From: Gammaproteobacteria bacterium | GTDB lineage: Bacteria; Pseudomonadota; Gammaproteobacteria; Xanthomonadales; SZUA-36 | Assembly: GCA_030428105.1 (NCBI GenBank) | Contig: JAUIBE010000001.1 | Coordinates: 1-64,000 of the forward strand | Length of the DNA stretch: 64,000 bases | Direction of reading: 5' to 3' | Part shown: positions 7,792 to 20,359 of the stretch, piece by piece | Layout: the number at the start of each line of letters is the position of its first letter | How positions within the stretch are numbered: position 1 is the first letter of the stretch | Translations under genes and position numbers: made by a program | The notes under the pieces: generated by a model | The model's database searches: none | Told to the model about the DNA's origin: nothing | Seen by the model: the letters and a program-made list of their open reading frames with translations, nothing else

Positions 7792-8763
7792 TTAGTTACA
7801 GGCCACCGACCACAAGTTGGTCAGCCTGGCCAACGGCATGCTTCCAGACGTGAAGCCTGGCGCGTTGGTCGTCCACGTCATCGTGCCCGCGTCACAGCCG
7901 GTAAATACGATGGTAATCGAGCCCCAGGGGACCTCCTGGATCATGCCCGGATCGTAGTTGGGCGGAAACGCGCCGCCCTCGACCTGGAAGGCGTCGTTCA
8001 GGGTGATGGTGTCACCGCTGACGCTGCCCAGGGCGCAGATCCACGCCGGGTTGCCGGAAAGGTCATAGGTAAACCAGCACATCCACGCAGTGTTGGCGTC
8101 CAACAGGTGAATCATGATGCCGTGGCCGCTTTCGGCGGGGTTGAACCACGAGGCGGACATCGAGGGATTGATCTCAAAATCGTCGCCGCCGTTGTTGCCC
8201 TCAGGGCCCTCCAGGTAAATGTTGTCGAAATAGGCCTCGGCATCAGCGGTTTCACCTTCGGGTTTGAAAACACCAAGGGCAATCAACATGCTTTGCACAT
8301 TGGCGCCCGTGGTGATCGAGGCGCTTGCGGGTGACCAGTTGCCGTTGGCGGCGCCGGTGGCGCTGACAAAAATGCCGAGGTCTCCGGCGCATGAATCATT
8401 GGTATAGGGGTAGGCGAAAATGTAAGCTGCGGTTCCCGATGGCTGGCCGGCCGGCACGCGTATCGCACCGCCAAAATCATACTGCTCCCCGCCTTGAACC
8501 GGGATGCACTGGTTCAGAACCAGTGGCACGACACCGTCACTGGTGCCCTCGTTGCCCAGCAATGCCGAGCCCGAGCTTCCACTGCCATCGGCGTCATCAC
8601 TGTCCCAGTCACCAACTCTGCCGAAATATTCATCCCACCCGGAAAAATCGGAATCAAAACCCGGGTTGGCCAGCAGGTTGTCCTGGGCCTGTGTCGCAGT
8701 GGAAATTCCGACCAGCAAACAGGTCATAATAAAAATTCGGCTGGCACTCCATTTGTTTTGCAT
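7792..8763 (-). CDS. Secreted protein: jelly-roll-like domain plus 'WFN/WFTYD' module
   Basis: The 323-residue protein has a signal peptide ending 'TATQAQ'. Residues about 28-195 begin 'NLLANPGFDSDFSGWDEY' and end 'AYFDNIYLEG', the opening and closing pattern of carbohydrate-binding jelly-roll modules of the CBM4/9 type; this is a fold guess. The last 124 residues carry WFNP-x4-GHG, CWFTYD, W-I-C-A-L-G, GG-x-F and GSMPLARLT, matching the C-terminus of the Calx-beta protein at 2757-4007. The module ends with a Cys close to the C-terminus in both. It is probably exported; no catalytic residues are evident. It may bind polysaccharide. It lies between its terminator and serS. Confidence 0.75.
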   Translation of the reverse strand: MQNKWSASRIFIMTCLLVGISTATQAQDNLLANPGFDSDFSGWDEYFGRVGDWDSDDADGSGSSGSALLGNEGTSDGVVPLVLNQCIPVQGGEQYDFGGAIRVPAGQPSGTAAYIFAYPYTNDSCAGDLGIFVSATGAANGNWSPASASITTGANVQSMLIALGVFKPEGETADAEAYFDNIYLEGPEGNNGGDDFEINPSMSASWFNPAESGHGIMIHLLDANTAWMCWFTYDLSGNPAWICALGSVSGDTITLNDAFQVEGGAFPPNYDPGMIQEVPWGSITIVFTGCDAGTMTWTTNAPGFTSGSMPLARLTNLWSVACN

Positions 8764-8801
8764 CTCTTGCCCTCGTCAGTCCATTGTGGAGCCTGATTCT
8801 A

Positions 8802-10762
<1,961 letters not shown>

Positions 10763-10816
10763 CTTGTGGATATTCGGTTGAATCGCGGAAAATCAATTGT
10801 CTCCGCGGTGTTTATT

Positions 10817-13138
10817 TTAGTCTTCGGGCGGCGGAGGGGCCAAGACTTCCCGCTGTCCATTGTGCTCGGGAGCGCTCACCACGCCCGCGGCCTCCATGTC
10901 TTCAACCAGGCGCGCCGCGCGGTTGTAACCAATGCGCAGCTGGCGCTGGACGCTGGAGATGGATGCCCGCCGCGACTTGGTGACATAGGCCACGGCCTGG
11001 TCATACAGTTCGTCCTGTTCACCGCCGGTTTCTTCCGGCAGCCCGGTGGCGCCGATGCTCTTGCCGTCATCGGTGAGCTGTGTCTCGTTTAGAACCTCTT
11101 CGACGTAGTCTGGTTCCCCGTACTCCTTGAGCCAGGCGGTGACCGCATGCACCTCGTGATCGTCGACGAAGGCGCCATGGATGCGTTCAGGCAGGGCCGA
11201 ACCGGGTGGCAGGTACAGCATGTCGCCGTGGCCCAGCAGTTGCTCGGCGCCCATCTGGTCGAGAATGGTGCGCGAATCAACCCGCGAGGAAACCTGGAAG
11301 GCGATGCGTGCCGGGATGTTGGCCTTGATCAGGCCGGTAATGACATCCACCGAGGGCCGCTGGGTGGCCAGCACCAGGTGAATGCCGGCCGCCCTGGCTT
11401 TTTGCGCCAGGCGGGCGATGAGTTCTTCGATCTTTTTGCCGACGATCATCATCATGTCGGCAAACTCGTCGATGATCACCACCAGGTAAGGCAACGGCTC
11501 CAGCTCTGGGGCGGTCTCGCCCTCCAACGCCAGTTCGGCGTTCCACAGCGGATCGAGCAGCGGGTTGCCGGCGTCCTTGGCCTCGCGGATTTTCTTGTTG
11601 TAACCCGCCAGGTTACGTACCCCGGTGGAAGCCATAAGGCGATAGCGGCGTTCCATTTCGGCGACGCACCAGCGCAGCGCGTTGGCTGCCTCTTTCATGT
11701 CGGTGACCACCGGCGCCAGCAGGTGCGGGATGCCCTCGTAGACCGACAGTTCGAGCATCTTGGGGTCGACCATCAACAGCCGCACCTGGTCTGGCGAGGC
11801 CTTGTACACCAGGCTGAGGATCATCGCGTTAAGCGCCACGGACTTGCCGGAACCTGTGGTGCCAGCGACAAGCAGGTGCGGCATGCGCGCCACATCGGCC
11901 ACCATCGGCCGGCCGGCAATGCTTTTGCCCAGCGCCAGGGTTAGTGGTGACGAAGCGCGGTCGTAGGCGTCCGATTGGAGGATCTCGGAAAGGTAGACGA
12001 TCTGCCGGTTGGCGTTGGGAATCTCCAGGCCAATGGTGGACTTGCCGGGAATCACTTCCACCACGCGAACGGAAATCACGCTCAGGCCACGCGCCAGGTC
12101 CTTGGCGAGGTTGGAGATCTGCGCCGATTTCACCCCGGCGGCAGGCTGCAGTTCAAAGCGGGTAATGACAGGGCCGGGGTGTACCGCCACCACGTCCACT
12201 TCCACGCCAAAATCGGCCAGCTTGAGTTCCACCTGGCGTGACAGCGCTTCCAGTTCTTCGTTGGTGTAGCCCTGGGTTTGCTTGGGCGCCTCGTCCAGCA
12301 GGTCCAACGGCGGCAGTTCGCCGGCGGGCAGGTTCTTGAACAGCGGCCGCTGCTTTTCCTTTTGCGCCCGCTTGCTGGGCTGTTCTTCCTGCGGCGAAAT
12401 CTGCGGCTCGATGCGGCGCTCGGGCTTCTTGCGCTGGCGCTCGGTATCGGCCTTGCGCACTTCCACCCGCTTGGCCTTGGCGCGGCGGCCGGCAAACCAG
12501 TCGCGCAGGTTGGCGGCCGATGTGCCCAGCCAGGCAATAGCGGCCAGGGTGTAAGCGCCGGTCTTGTCCATCACCCGGAACCAGGAGATACCGGCAAACA
12601 GGGTGAGGCCGAGCAACAACAAGGCCAGCAGGAACAGCGTGGAGCCCAGCTGGCCGGTCATTTCGGTCAGTGGAGTCGCAATCTGCAGGCCCACCACCCC
12701 GCCGGCGCCGGCCGGCATGCTGCCGATGGGCGCCACGGTATGCATGTGACCCAGGCCAGTGGCGGAAAGAATAAACAGGACAAAACCGGTGACCCGCGCC
12801 AGCCACTGGGTGGCATCGGCGCGCGCATCGCTGCGCGTGCCCCTGTAAACTATCCACCCCAGGTACACCAGGAGTACGGGCAGCAGGTAGGCCACGTAGC
12901 CGGTCAGGAACAGGAAGAAGTTGGCCAGCCAGGCGCCGAGTACCCGGCCGATGTTATGCACCTGGTCGGAAGCGACCGTGTTGAACGGCCCCGGGTCGGT
13001 GGGTTCATAACTGGCCAGGCAGGCAACGAGGTACACCGCCAACAGGATGGTGAGCAGGAAAAATATCTCACTCAGTCCATTGGCGAGATCGGAACGACCA
13101 GCGTTGGCCGCAGTGGGTTTCTTTCGGGCTTGCGCCAA
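10817..13138 (-). CDS. ftsK: DNA translocase FtsK
   Basis: The 773-residue protein couples chromosome dimer resolution to septation. The N-terminal 190 residues contain four membrane helices; a short basic and charged linker follows, then the RecA-like motor with Walker A '[14 protein letters not shown]' and Walker B '[13 protein letters not shown]', and a C-terminal gamma winged helix ('[22 protein letters not shown]') that reads polar DNA motifs and activates XerD. The linker is far shorter than in E. coli FtsK (1329 residues), close to the SpoIIIE/short-FtsK layout. The start is TTG at 13138, supported by AGGA eight bases upstream; no ATG is near. It is divergent from trxB. Confidence 0.97.
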   Translation of the reverse strand: MAQARKKPTAANAGRSDLANGLSEIFFLLTILLAVYLVACLASYEPTDPGPFNTVASDQVHNIGRVLGAWLANFFLFLTGYVAYLLPVLLVYLGWIVYRGTRSDARADATQWLARVTGFVLFILSATGLGHMHTVAPIGSMPAGAGGVVGLQIATPLTEMTGQLGSTLFLLALLLLGLTLFAGISWFRVMDKTGAYTLAAIAWLGTSAANLRDWFAGRRAKAKRVEVRKADTERQRKKPERRIEPQISPQEEQPSKRAQKEKQRPLFKNLPAGELPPLDLLDEAPKQTQGYTNEELEALSRQVELKLADFGVEVDVVAVHPGPVITRFELQPAAGVKSAQISNLAKDLARGLSVISVRVVEVIPGKSTIGLEIPNANRQIVYLSEILQSDAYDRASSPLTLALGKSIAGRPMVADVARMPHLLVAGTTGSGKSVALNAMILSLVYKASPDQVRLLMVDPKMLELSVYEGIPHLLAPVVTDMKEAANALRWCVAEMERRYRLMASTGVRNLAGYNKKIREAKDAGNPLLDPLWNAELALEGETAPELEPLPYLVVIIDEFADMMMIVGKKIEELIARLAQKARAAGIHLVLATQRPSVDVITGLIKANIPARIAFQVSSRVDSRTILDQMGAEQLLGHGDMLYLPPGSALPERIHGAFVDDHEVHAVTAWLKEYGEPDYVEEVLNETQLTDDGKSIGATGLPEETGGEQDELYDQAVAYVTKSRRASISSVQRQLRIGYNRAARLVEDMEAAGVVSAPEHNGQREVLAPPPPED

Positions 13139-13285
13139 ACTAATTATCCTGATTAAGTTTGAATTCTAATTAATTGTTTTATTTGTCTTTTGTGCCGCAA
13201 GCACTCCGCCTTGCGATGCAGTCAGCTTGATAAGCCCCCGGGCGTCCTCACCTTGGTTGGAACGGTGAAGATTGAATTGGAGTAA

Positions 13286-15429
<2,144 letters not shown>

Positions 15430-15431
15430 AC

Positions 15432-16151
15432 ATGTTCCTGGAAGACCTGCCTTGCCTGGATGGCGCACCCGACTCCGCTTTTCCGGATAGCGAAGACGCC
15501 ATGGTGTACCCGCGCGGCTTGCTCGCCTGGGGCGGCACGCTGAGTCCCGGGCGCTTGCTGGAAGCCTACCGGCGCGGCATCTTTCCGTGGTACTCCGAAG
15601 GACAGCCCGTGCTGTGGTGGACCCCTTCACCGCGCTGCGTGCTTTACCCAGGCCAGGTGTATGTCTCGAAGCGAACCGTGCGTCGCCTGCGCGGAGGTGC
15701 GTTCGAGATCAGGGCGGATACCGAATTCAGCGCGGTCATGGAGGGCTGCGCCCAACCCGGTCCAGGACGGGAATCCACCTGGATCACAACAGACATGCGG
15801 AACGCTTACCAGGCACTGCACGAGGCGGGGCACGCCCATTCGGTGGAGGCCTGGCGAGATGGCGAGCTGGTGGGTGGCGTTTACGGCGTTGCCATCGGCC
15901 GGATGTTTTTCGGAGAGTCGATGTTCAGCCGGGCCAATGACGCCAGCAAGGTGGCGCTGATCACCTTGTGCCGGCAGCTGCAGGCCTGGGGTTTTGGGCC
16001 GATGGATTGCCAGGTCGAGAACCCCCACCTGCTGAGCCTGGGCGCAGTGGAAGTGGATCGGGCCAGGTTCGAGGCTGCGCTTGCAACCCATACCAGCAAG
16101 CCCTTTGCGGCGGAACGCTGGTCTCGCTTCAGGGGCGCCTGGGACTGGTAA
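15432..16151 (+). CDS. aat: Leucyl/phenylalanyl-tRNA--protein transferase
   Basis: The 239-residue enzyme adds Leu or Phe from charged tRNA to proteins with N-terminal Arg/Lys, marking them for ClpS-ClpAP. Landmarks are 'GLLAWGGTLSPGRLLEAYRRGIFPWYSEGQPVLWWTPSPRCVL' (seen as GLLAWGG, AYRRGIFPW, WWSP-like WWTPSPR), 'HSVEAWRDGELVGGVYGVAIGRMFFGESMFS' (VEAW, GGVYG, GESMFS) and 'DCQVENPHLLSLGA'. The ATG at 15432 gives the standard N-terminus; the frame is open further upstream within the previous gene. It converges with the DUF2520 gene. Confidence 0.97.
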   Translation: MFLEDLPCLDGAPDSAFPDSEDAMVYPRGLLAWGGTLSPGRLLEAYRRGIFPWYSEGQPVLWWTPSPRCVLYPGQVYVSKRTVRRLRGGAFEIRADTEFSAVMEGCAQPGPGRESTWITTDMRNAYQALHEAGHAHSVEAWRDGELVGGVYGVAIGRMFFGESMFSRANDASKVALITLCRQLQAWGFGPMDCQVENPHLLSLGAVEVDRARFEAALATHTSKPFAAERWSRFRGAWDW

Positions 16152-16161
16152 GCCCCACGCC

Positions 16162-17040
16162 CTACCCGCCTGGCGGCCTGGCCAGCAGCGCCTCGAAGCG
16201 CGCCAGCACGGCATCATCCAGGTCGCCGCGTTCATTCGCCAGGTCAAGCACGGTGCGCGCCAGGATGCGGTAGATTTCCGCGTCGTGCGGATCCTCGTGC
16301 GCCAGCGCCGCCAGGTGGGCTTCCACGGTGCTGGTATCGCCGCGCACGATCGGCCCGGTAATGGAATGCTTTACGCCGTCCCGAAAGACATCTTCGGTGG
16401 TGATTTGCAGCAAGCTGTGGGCCGCCGCCGCGGCGGTGTCCTGGTCAAGACCGGCCTGTTCGAGCCAGCCCTGCGACTTCCAGATCACGCCCTTGGTTAC
16501 GTTGCTGATGATCGCGAGCGCGGCGTGATACAGGCCGCGGTTGATGACCTCCACTTCGCGCCACTCGGCACCGCACGCTTTGAAGGCCGTGCCCAGGCCG
16601 TGCAGCGCCCCGGGCGCGCCCTCGGCCACGCACACGGTGCCGCGGAAAGACGCAGCATCGGTGGAGATAAAGGGCATGGATCGAACCGGGTGCACTGCGG
16701 CCGTTGCGGCGCCGTCGCCGGCCAGGGAAGCCAGCACATCGGTGCCGTGGCGGCCGCTGAGGTGAAAAACGATGTGGTCCGGTGCGACGATGGCCAACTG
16801 TTGCAGGCGCTGGGCGGCGCTGGCGATCTCATCGTCTGGGGTGGCAATCAGCCAGGCATCGGCCGCGGCCAGTTGCCTGCCACTTTCAGCGACCGTGCCC
16901 GCGCCCAGCGTCGCCACCGCGTGTTCTGCGCTGGGCACACTGCGATTGAGCACCTGGCCGATTTCCACCAGGCCGGTGGAAGCCAGGGCCGCGGCGATGG
17001 TGCCGCCGGCGCGGCCACAGCCGATAATCGAAAGGCGCAT
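16162..17040 (-). CDS. Rossmann-like/DUF2520 domain protein
   Basis: The 292-residue protein opens with an NAD(P)-binding Rossmann motif ('MRLSIIGCGRAGGTIAAAL') and continues as a 6-phosphogluconate-dehydrogenase-like C-terminal helical domain (DUF2520): 'AVHPVRSMPF', 'NRGLYHAALAIISNVTKG', 'SITGPIVRGDTSTVEAHL'. Members are predicted oxidoreductases related to ketopantoate reductase/ProC; the substrate is unknown. It is the last gene of a minus-strand set of four (plsC, rhomboid, SRPBCC-GyrI, this). Confidence 0.88.
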   Translation of the reverse strand: MRLSIIGCGRAGGTIAAALASTGLVEIGQVLNRSVPSAEHAVATLGAGTVAESGRQLAAADAWLIATPDDEIASAAQRLQQLAIVAPDHIVFHLSGRHGTDVLASLAGDGAATAAVHPVRSMPFISTDAASFRGTVCVAEGAPGALHGLGTAFKACGAEWREVEVINRGLYHAALAIISNVTKGVIWKSQGWLEQAGLDQDTAAAAAHSLLQITTEDVFRDGVKHSITGPIVRGDTSTVEAHLAALAHEDPHDAEIYRILARTVLDLANERGDLDDAVLARFEALLARPPGG

Positions 17041-17057
17041 ACCAGGCCGGGGCGGGC

Positions 17058-18113
17058 TTAGCCGCCGGGGTTTTCCATCCCGGGATCAGAATCCAGCATG
17101 AAGTAGATGTGGGTGACCAGTTCGTCTTCCGCGGTGTCGCCCGGATCGGAAATGTAGTGCTCCCACGAAACCCCGCTGTGGTCCAGGCGGTGAACCGCGA
17201 TGTAGGCAGCCGCCTGGTTGTAGGTCGAGGATAGCTCGCTGTAAGGACCTATATGCACGGCGCGCAGCGCCAGCCCTGCCGGCGTGTAACCCACCTGGAT
17301 AGGGCTGGTGGCTGTCACCGTTGCATCGTCCACCGGGATCGCCGCATCGAACTCGTAGCTGTTTTCATCCCAGGAGTGACTGATGGAAATCGGGTTGCCG
17401 GCGTGCTCCAGTCCGCGCGAGGCCATGAAACGGCTGATCTGGCCATAGGCGGCGCCCAGGGCGTTGGCGACAGCTTCGTCGCTCTGGCCACTGCTGGTGG
17501 AAATGAACAGGATGGGAATCGCCTGCGATTCAACGACCGCCACGTCGAGATCGGCGAAGTCTGCGTCCGGGAAGGACTCGGCGTACTGCTTCAGGCGATT
17601 GAGCCCTTCCTCGTAGTCGGCGCCAATCCAGCGATCGAGCAGCAGCCCCATGTACTTGCCAAACACGGCGTCAAAAAAGCCGCGGTCCTGGGTTACATCC
17701 GTGTCGAAGCCCCACTCCACCCGGGTGGCCTGCCCCACCGGGCGAATGTCGTAGTAGGCGTCGGCTTTGCCCTGCGGGCCAAAATCGAGGTGGGTGCGGA
17801 TCATGGAATAGGGTTGGCTCTCGCGGATTTCCTGCCAGCCGGTGCCCACCTGGCGCGGATCGCCATCCCAGGCCACGCGGGCGCCAACGCCTCGCTCTGG
17901 ACCGGAGTAGTCATAGCGCGCGTTTGGGTCGCGCTCGGCCCACGGTGACCACGCCTGGAAGTGTCGAAAATCGTTGAGCAGGCCGTAAATGACCGATGGC
18001 GGGCGCTCAATGGTGATATTGCGCTCGACGTGGACGTTGGCGGGCAGCAGCATCGCGCCGGCCAGCACCAACAGTGCGAGGGTCAGGAGGAAAATCAGCA
18101 GTCTGAGCAGCAT
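17058..18113 (-). CDS. SRPBCC (START-like) domain fused to GyrI/AraC-effector-like domain
   Basis: The 351-residue protein has an N-terminal hydrophobic helix ('LLIFLLTLALLVLAGAML') that anchors or exports it. Residues 30-180 are a Bet v1-like SRPBCC domain ('ERNITIERPPSVIYGLLNDFRHFQAWSPW', split: IYGLLNDF, FQAWSPW). Residues 200-345 look like the GyrI-like small-molecule-binding fold ('AIPILFISTSSG', 'AVHIGPYSELSSTYNQ', 'SWEHYISDPGDT'). Both domains bind hydrophobic or small ligands; the pair at a membrane anchor suggests ligand or lipid binding, but no function is known to me. Confidence 0.82.
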   Translation of the reverse strand: MLLRLLIFLLTLALLVLAGAMLLPANVHVERNITIERPPSVIYGLLNDFRHFQAWSPWAERDPNARYDYSGPERGVGARVAWDGDPRQVGTGWQEIRESQPYSMIRTHLDFGPQGKADAYYDIRPVGQATRVEWGFDTDVTQDRGFFDAVFGKYMGLLLDRWIGADYEEGLNRLKQYAESFPDADFADLDVAVVESQAIPILFISTSSGQSDEAVANALGAAYGQISRFMASRGLEHAGNPISISHSWDENSYEFDAAIPVDDATVTATSPIQVGYTPAGLALRAVHIGPYSELSSTYNQAAAYIAVHRLDHSGVSWEHYISDPGDTAEDELVTHIYFMLDSDPGMENPGG

Positions 18114-18135
18114 GGTCCGCGCTCCGTTTCCATGG

Positions 18136-18177
18136 TTTGCGATTCGGTGTCTGCGATTCGCTGTTTGCGATTCGGTC
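18136..18177. repeat. Three imperfect 14-bp tandem repeats
   Basis: Three head-to-tail 14-bp units (TTTGCGATTCGGTG, TCTGCGATTCGCTG, TTTGCGATTCGGTC) fill the space between the rhomboid stop and the SRPBCC-GyrI start, and the last base enters the rhomboid stop codon. In the direction of transcription (minus) the sequence reads as repeated CGAATCGCA, a pattern often left by slippage. Confidence 0.85.
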
Positions 18178-18905
18178 TAGTCCCTGAGTGTACCCCGGAG
18201 TGTATCCGATTTGGACCGGCTATCCGATTCCAGCCGGCGTGCCTTGTCCTCTTCGGGGAACCAGTCGGGAACGCTGTCGTCATCTTCCCAATCGTAGCGG
18301 ACCATTGGCGGGCGGTCCCAGTTGCGGAACAGGATGGCGGTGAGCACGCCCATGATGGCGCCACCCAGGTGCAGTTCCCACGACATCTGTGGGCGGATCG
18401 GCAACACGCCCCATACCATGGTGCCGTAAAGGAACCACACCATCAGCGCCACCGCCATCGAGCGCATGTCCTTGCGGATCAGGCCGCTGACGAAGACATA
18501 GGCCAACAGGCCGTAGACCAGGCCGCTGGCGCCATAGTGAAAGCTGGGGCGGCCAATCACCCAGGCGATGATGCCGGAACCCACCCAGATCATTGGAATT
18601 GCCCGCAGCGCGGAATTCGGATAAAGGAACAGCATGGCGGTGAGCGAGATGACCAGCGGCACGCTGTTGGAAAACAGGTGGCCTGCACCGCCGTGCAAAA
18701 GCGGCGCGGTAACCAGGCCGATCAAGCCGGTAACAGAACCAGGCCGCAGGCCAAACTGGCCGAGGCGCAGCCCCAGCATTTCGTCTGCCGCCAAAATCAG
18801 CCACAGGAAGCCAAGGAAACCCAGTGACAGCTTCAAGGCCAGCGAAAAATTGGCCTTTGAGCGGTTGGAAAGCGTGTAGCGCGGGTCGGGATGCTGCAGG
18901 CTCAT
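18177..18905 (-). CDS. Rhomboid-family intramembrane serine protease
   Basis: The 242-residue protein has six predicted membrane helices. Catalytic features are visible: HxxxN in 'LLHGGAGHLFSNSVPL', the serine in 'GASGLVYG' and the histidine in 'WELHLGGAIMG'. Rhomboids cleave membrane-spanning substrates. The cytoplasmic tail is acidic and basic-rich ('DWEDDDSVPDWFPEEDKARRLE'). The ATG overlaps the plsC stop by four bases (ATGA), which suggests coupling. Confidence 0.93.
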   Translation of the reverse strand: MSLQHPDPRYTLSNRSKANFSLALKLSLGFLGFLWLILAADEMLGLRLGQFGLRPGSVTGLIGLVTAPLLHGGAGHLFSNSVPLVISLTAMLFLYPNSALRAIPMIWVGSGIIAWVIGRPSFHYGASGLVYGLLAYVFVSGLIRKDMRSMAVALMVWFLYGTMVWGVLPIRPQMSWELHLGGAIMGVLTAILFRNWDRPPMVRYDWEDDDSVPDWFPEEDKARRLESDSRSKSDTLRGTLRD

Positions 18906-19642
18906 GTCAGCTCCGCGGGCATGACCGAGGCGATGGCCGTCCGGGTCTGGGCCCTGAGTTCTGACAAATCGCTGATCGCCAGGTCTTCGGTGTCAATCGG
19001 CGGGTGGATCACCATCCGCGCGCGGCCGGGAAACAGCCGCAAGGTCTTGGCCGGAAGTATGTCGCTGGTGCCCATGATAGTAATCGGCAGCACCGGCAGT
19101 TTCTGGTCGATGGCGGTGACGAAGGCGCCTTTCTTGAACGGCAACAGCTTGCCGTCCAGGCTACGCGTGCCCTCGGCGAAAAACAGGATGCCTACACCGT
19201 TGCCGAGTCGCGCCAGAGCATCGCTGATGGCCTGCTTGGCCGCCGCGGGTCGGCTACGATCAACAAAGATATGCCCGACCTTCTCGCAACCGATGCCGAT
19301 ACCCGGCACCTTGCGCAGTTCCTTTTTCATCACCCACTTGAGATCCAGGTTCAGCCAGCCGTAGAGCAACAGGATGTCGTATTGGCTCTGGTGGTTGGCG
19401 ACCACCACGTAGCTTTGTCCTTCGCGGGCGTTTTCCGCACCTTCCACGGTGACGCCAATGGGCGTTATCCGCGCCAGCAGGCGCGCCCAGCGGGCGGCCA
19501 CGTGGCGACTGGCCCAGTTGGGGTTGATCACGATGGCTGCCAGCACCGAAAGGCTACTGGCCAGCAAAGTCAGAACCACCACCAGCGGCAGGAATACCAG
19601 CACCACGTACAACTGGTAGGTCCAGAAAAGAATCTTCTTCAT
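18902..19642 (-). CDS. plsC: 1-acyl-sn-glycerol-3-phosphate acyltransferase (PlsC family)
   Basis: The 246-residue inner-membrane enzyme makes phosphatidic acid. It has an N-terminal membrane helix, the catalytic HX4D in 'VANHQSQYDILLLYG', the substrate-binding 'FAEGTRSLDG' and 'LPVLPITIMGTSDILP'. It is the first gene of the minus-strand group to 16162. A PlsC paralogue with other acyl substrates is possible; family-level confidence is high. Confidence 0.93.
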   Translation of the reverse strand: MKKILFWTYQLYVVLVFLPLVVVLTLLASSLSVLAAIVINPNWASRHVAARWARLLARITPIGVTVEGAENAREGQSYVVVANHQSQYDILLLYGWLNLDLKWVMKKELRKVPGIGIGCEKVGHIFVDRSRPAAAKQAISDALARLGNGVGILFFAEGTRSLDGKLLPFKKGAFVTAIDQKLPVLPITIMGTSDILPAKTLRLFPGRARMVIHPPIDTEDLAISDLSELRAQTRTAIASVMPAELT

Positions 19643-19675
19643 GGGGCGAAATTATCGTGCAAAGCGAGGATCGTC

Positions 19676-19705
19676 AAAAAAAAGGGGCGCCCGCGTGGGC
19701 GCCCC
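19676..19705 (-). terminator. Rho-independent terminator of hsp20
   Basis: A nine-base-pair GGGGCGCCC/GGGCGCCCC hairpin with a GCGT loop is followed, on the minus strand, by eight T. It lies between the hsp20 stop and the plsC start, so it ends the heat-shock transcript and isolates the plsC operon. Confidence 0.93.
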
Positions 19706-19742
19706 TCCTGTGCACATACCTTGAAGGAGTCAATCAACCGCC

Positions 19743-20213
19743 TCAGGCGGCTTTCTGCTCCTCTTTGCTGTTTTCAAGCAGCTTCGAGCCTGACTGGATC
19801 GCGATCGAACGCGGCTTCATTTCCTCGGGGATTTCCCGCTCGAGATCAATGTGCAGCAGCCCGTTGTCGAGCCGTGCGCCGGTGACGCGTACGTGGTCCG
19901 CCAGGTTGAAGCGGCGCTCAAAAGAGCGCGTGGCAATGCCGCGATAGAGGTAAGTGCCTTCCTCGTTATCGCTTTCGTTCTGGATGTTGCCAGATACGAT
20001 CAGCTTGTTGTTCTCGCTGGTAATCTCCAGGTCGGCGTCGGAAAAACCGGCAACCGCCATGGTGATCTCGTACTGGTCTTCGCCGCTGGCCTTGATGTTG
20101 TACGGCGGGAAACTGCTGCCCTGGTCCAGGCGGGACTCAGTGTTCAGCATGCGCGCCAGGCGATCGAAGCCAACAGACGTACGGAAAAGGGGTGAAAGGT
20201 CGAAAGTAGTCAT
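19743..20213 (-). CDS. ibpA: Small heat shock protein Hsp20/IbpA
   Basis: The 156-residue alpha-crystallin-type chaperone holds unfolding proteins for DnaK/ClpB. The N-terminus 'MTTFDLSPLFRTSVGFDRLARML' and the crystallin domain ('PPYNIKASGEDQYEITMAVAGF', 'RGIATRSFERRFNLADHV', 'GLLHIDLEREIPEEMKPRSIAI') match IbpA-type class A sHsps. The gene has its own terminator, a sigma-32 promoter 100 bases upstream and a ROSE-type hairpin over its ribosome site, so it is regulated at both transcription and translation. The IbpA/IbpB distinction cannot be made here. Confidence 0.96.
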   Translation of the reverse strand: MTTFDLSPLFRTSVGFDRLARMLNTESRLDQGSSFPPYNIKASGEDQYEITMAVAGFSDADLEITSENNKLIVSGNIQNESDNEEGTYLYRGIATRSFERRFNLADHVRVTGARLDNGLLHIDLEREIPEEMKPRSIAIQSGSKLLENSKEEQKAA

Positions 20214-20306
20214 TACCGAATCCTCCTATGAAGCAATATCGGTGTTGTTTGTGACTCCCGCCTTGTCAGGCCGGGAGGGTTTGCGGCTCCATCAGGCAAC
20301 CGCAGG
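20214..20306 (-). ncRNA. ROSE-type RNA thermometer in the hsp20 5' leader
   Basis: The leader (minus strand) runs about 93 bases from the predicted start site. It shows an upstream hairpin (TGCGG/CCGCA), a second hairpin (CTCCC/GGGAG), and a last hairpin at 20215-20243. In this last one ACCGA pairs with TCGGT, and the motif TTGCT (20232-20236) lies opposite the AGGA of the ribosome site AGGAGGA (20221-20227). U-Y-G-C-U facing AGGA with a G-G mismatch is the defining feature of ROSE elements in sHsp leaders. Seen in sequence: arms, motif and spacing. Inferred: melting on heat shock. Confidence 0.82.
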
Positions 20307-20313
20307 AACATAG

Positions 20314-20339
20314 ATTGGGATGGCGTGAAAAAGTTCAAG
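20314..20339 (-). promoter_or_regulatory. Sigma-32 (RpoH) promoter of hsp20
   Basis: On the minus strand CTTGAA (20334-20339) and CCCAAT (20314-20319) are separated by exactly 14 bases, close to the RpoH consensus CTTGAAA-N13/14-CCCCAT. It lies just after the greB stop (20360). The start site would be at about 20306. Confidence 0.85.
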
Positions 20340-20359
20340 GCCCGAACGTGAAAATCTCC

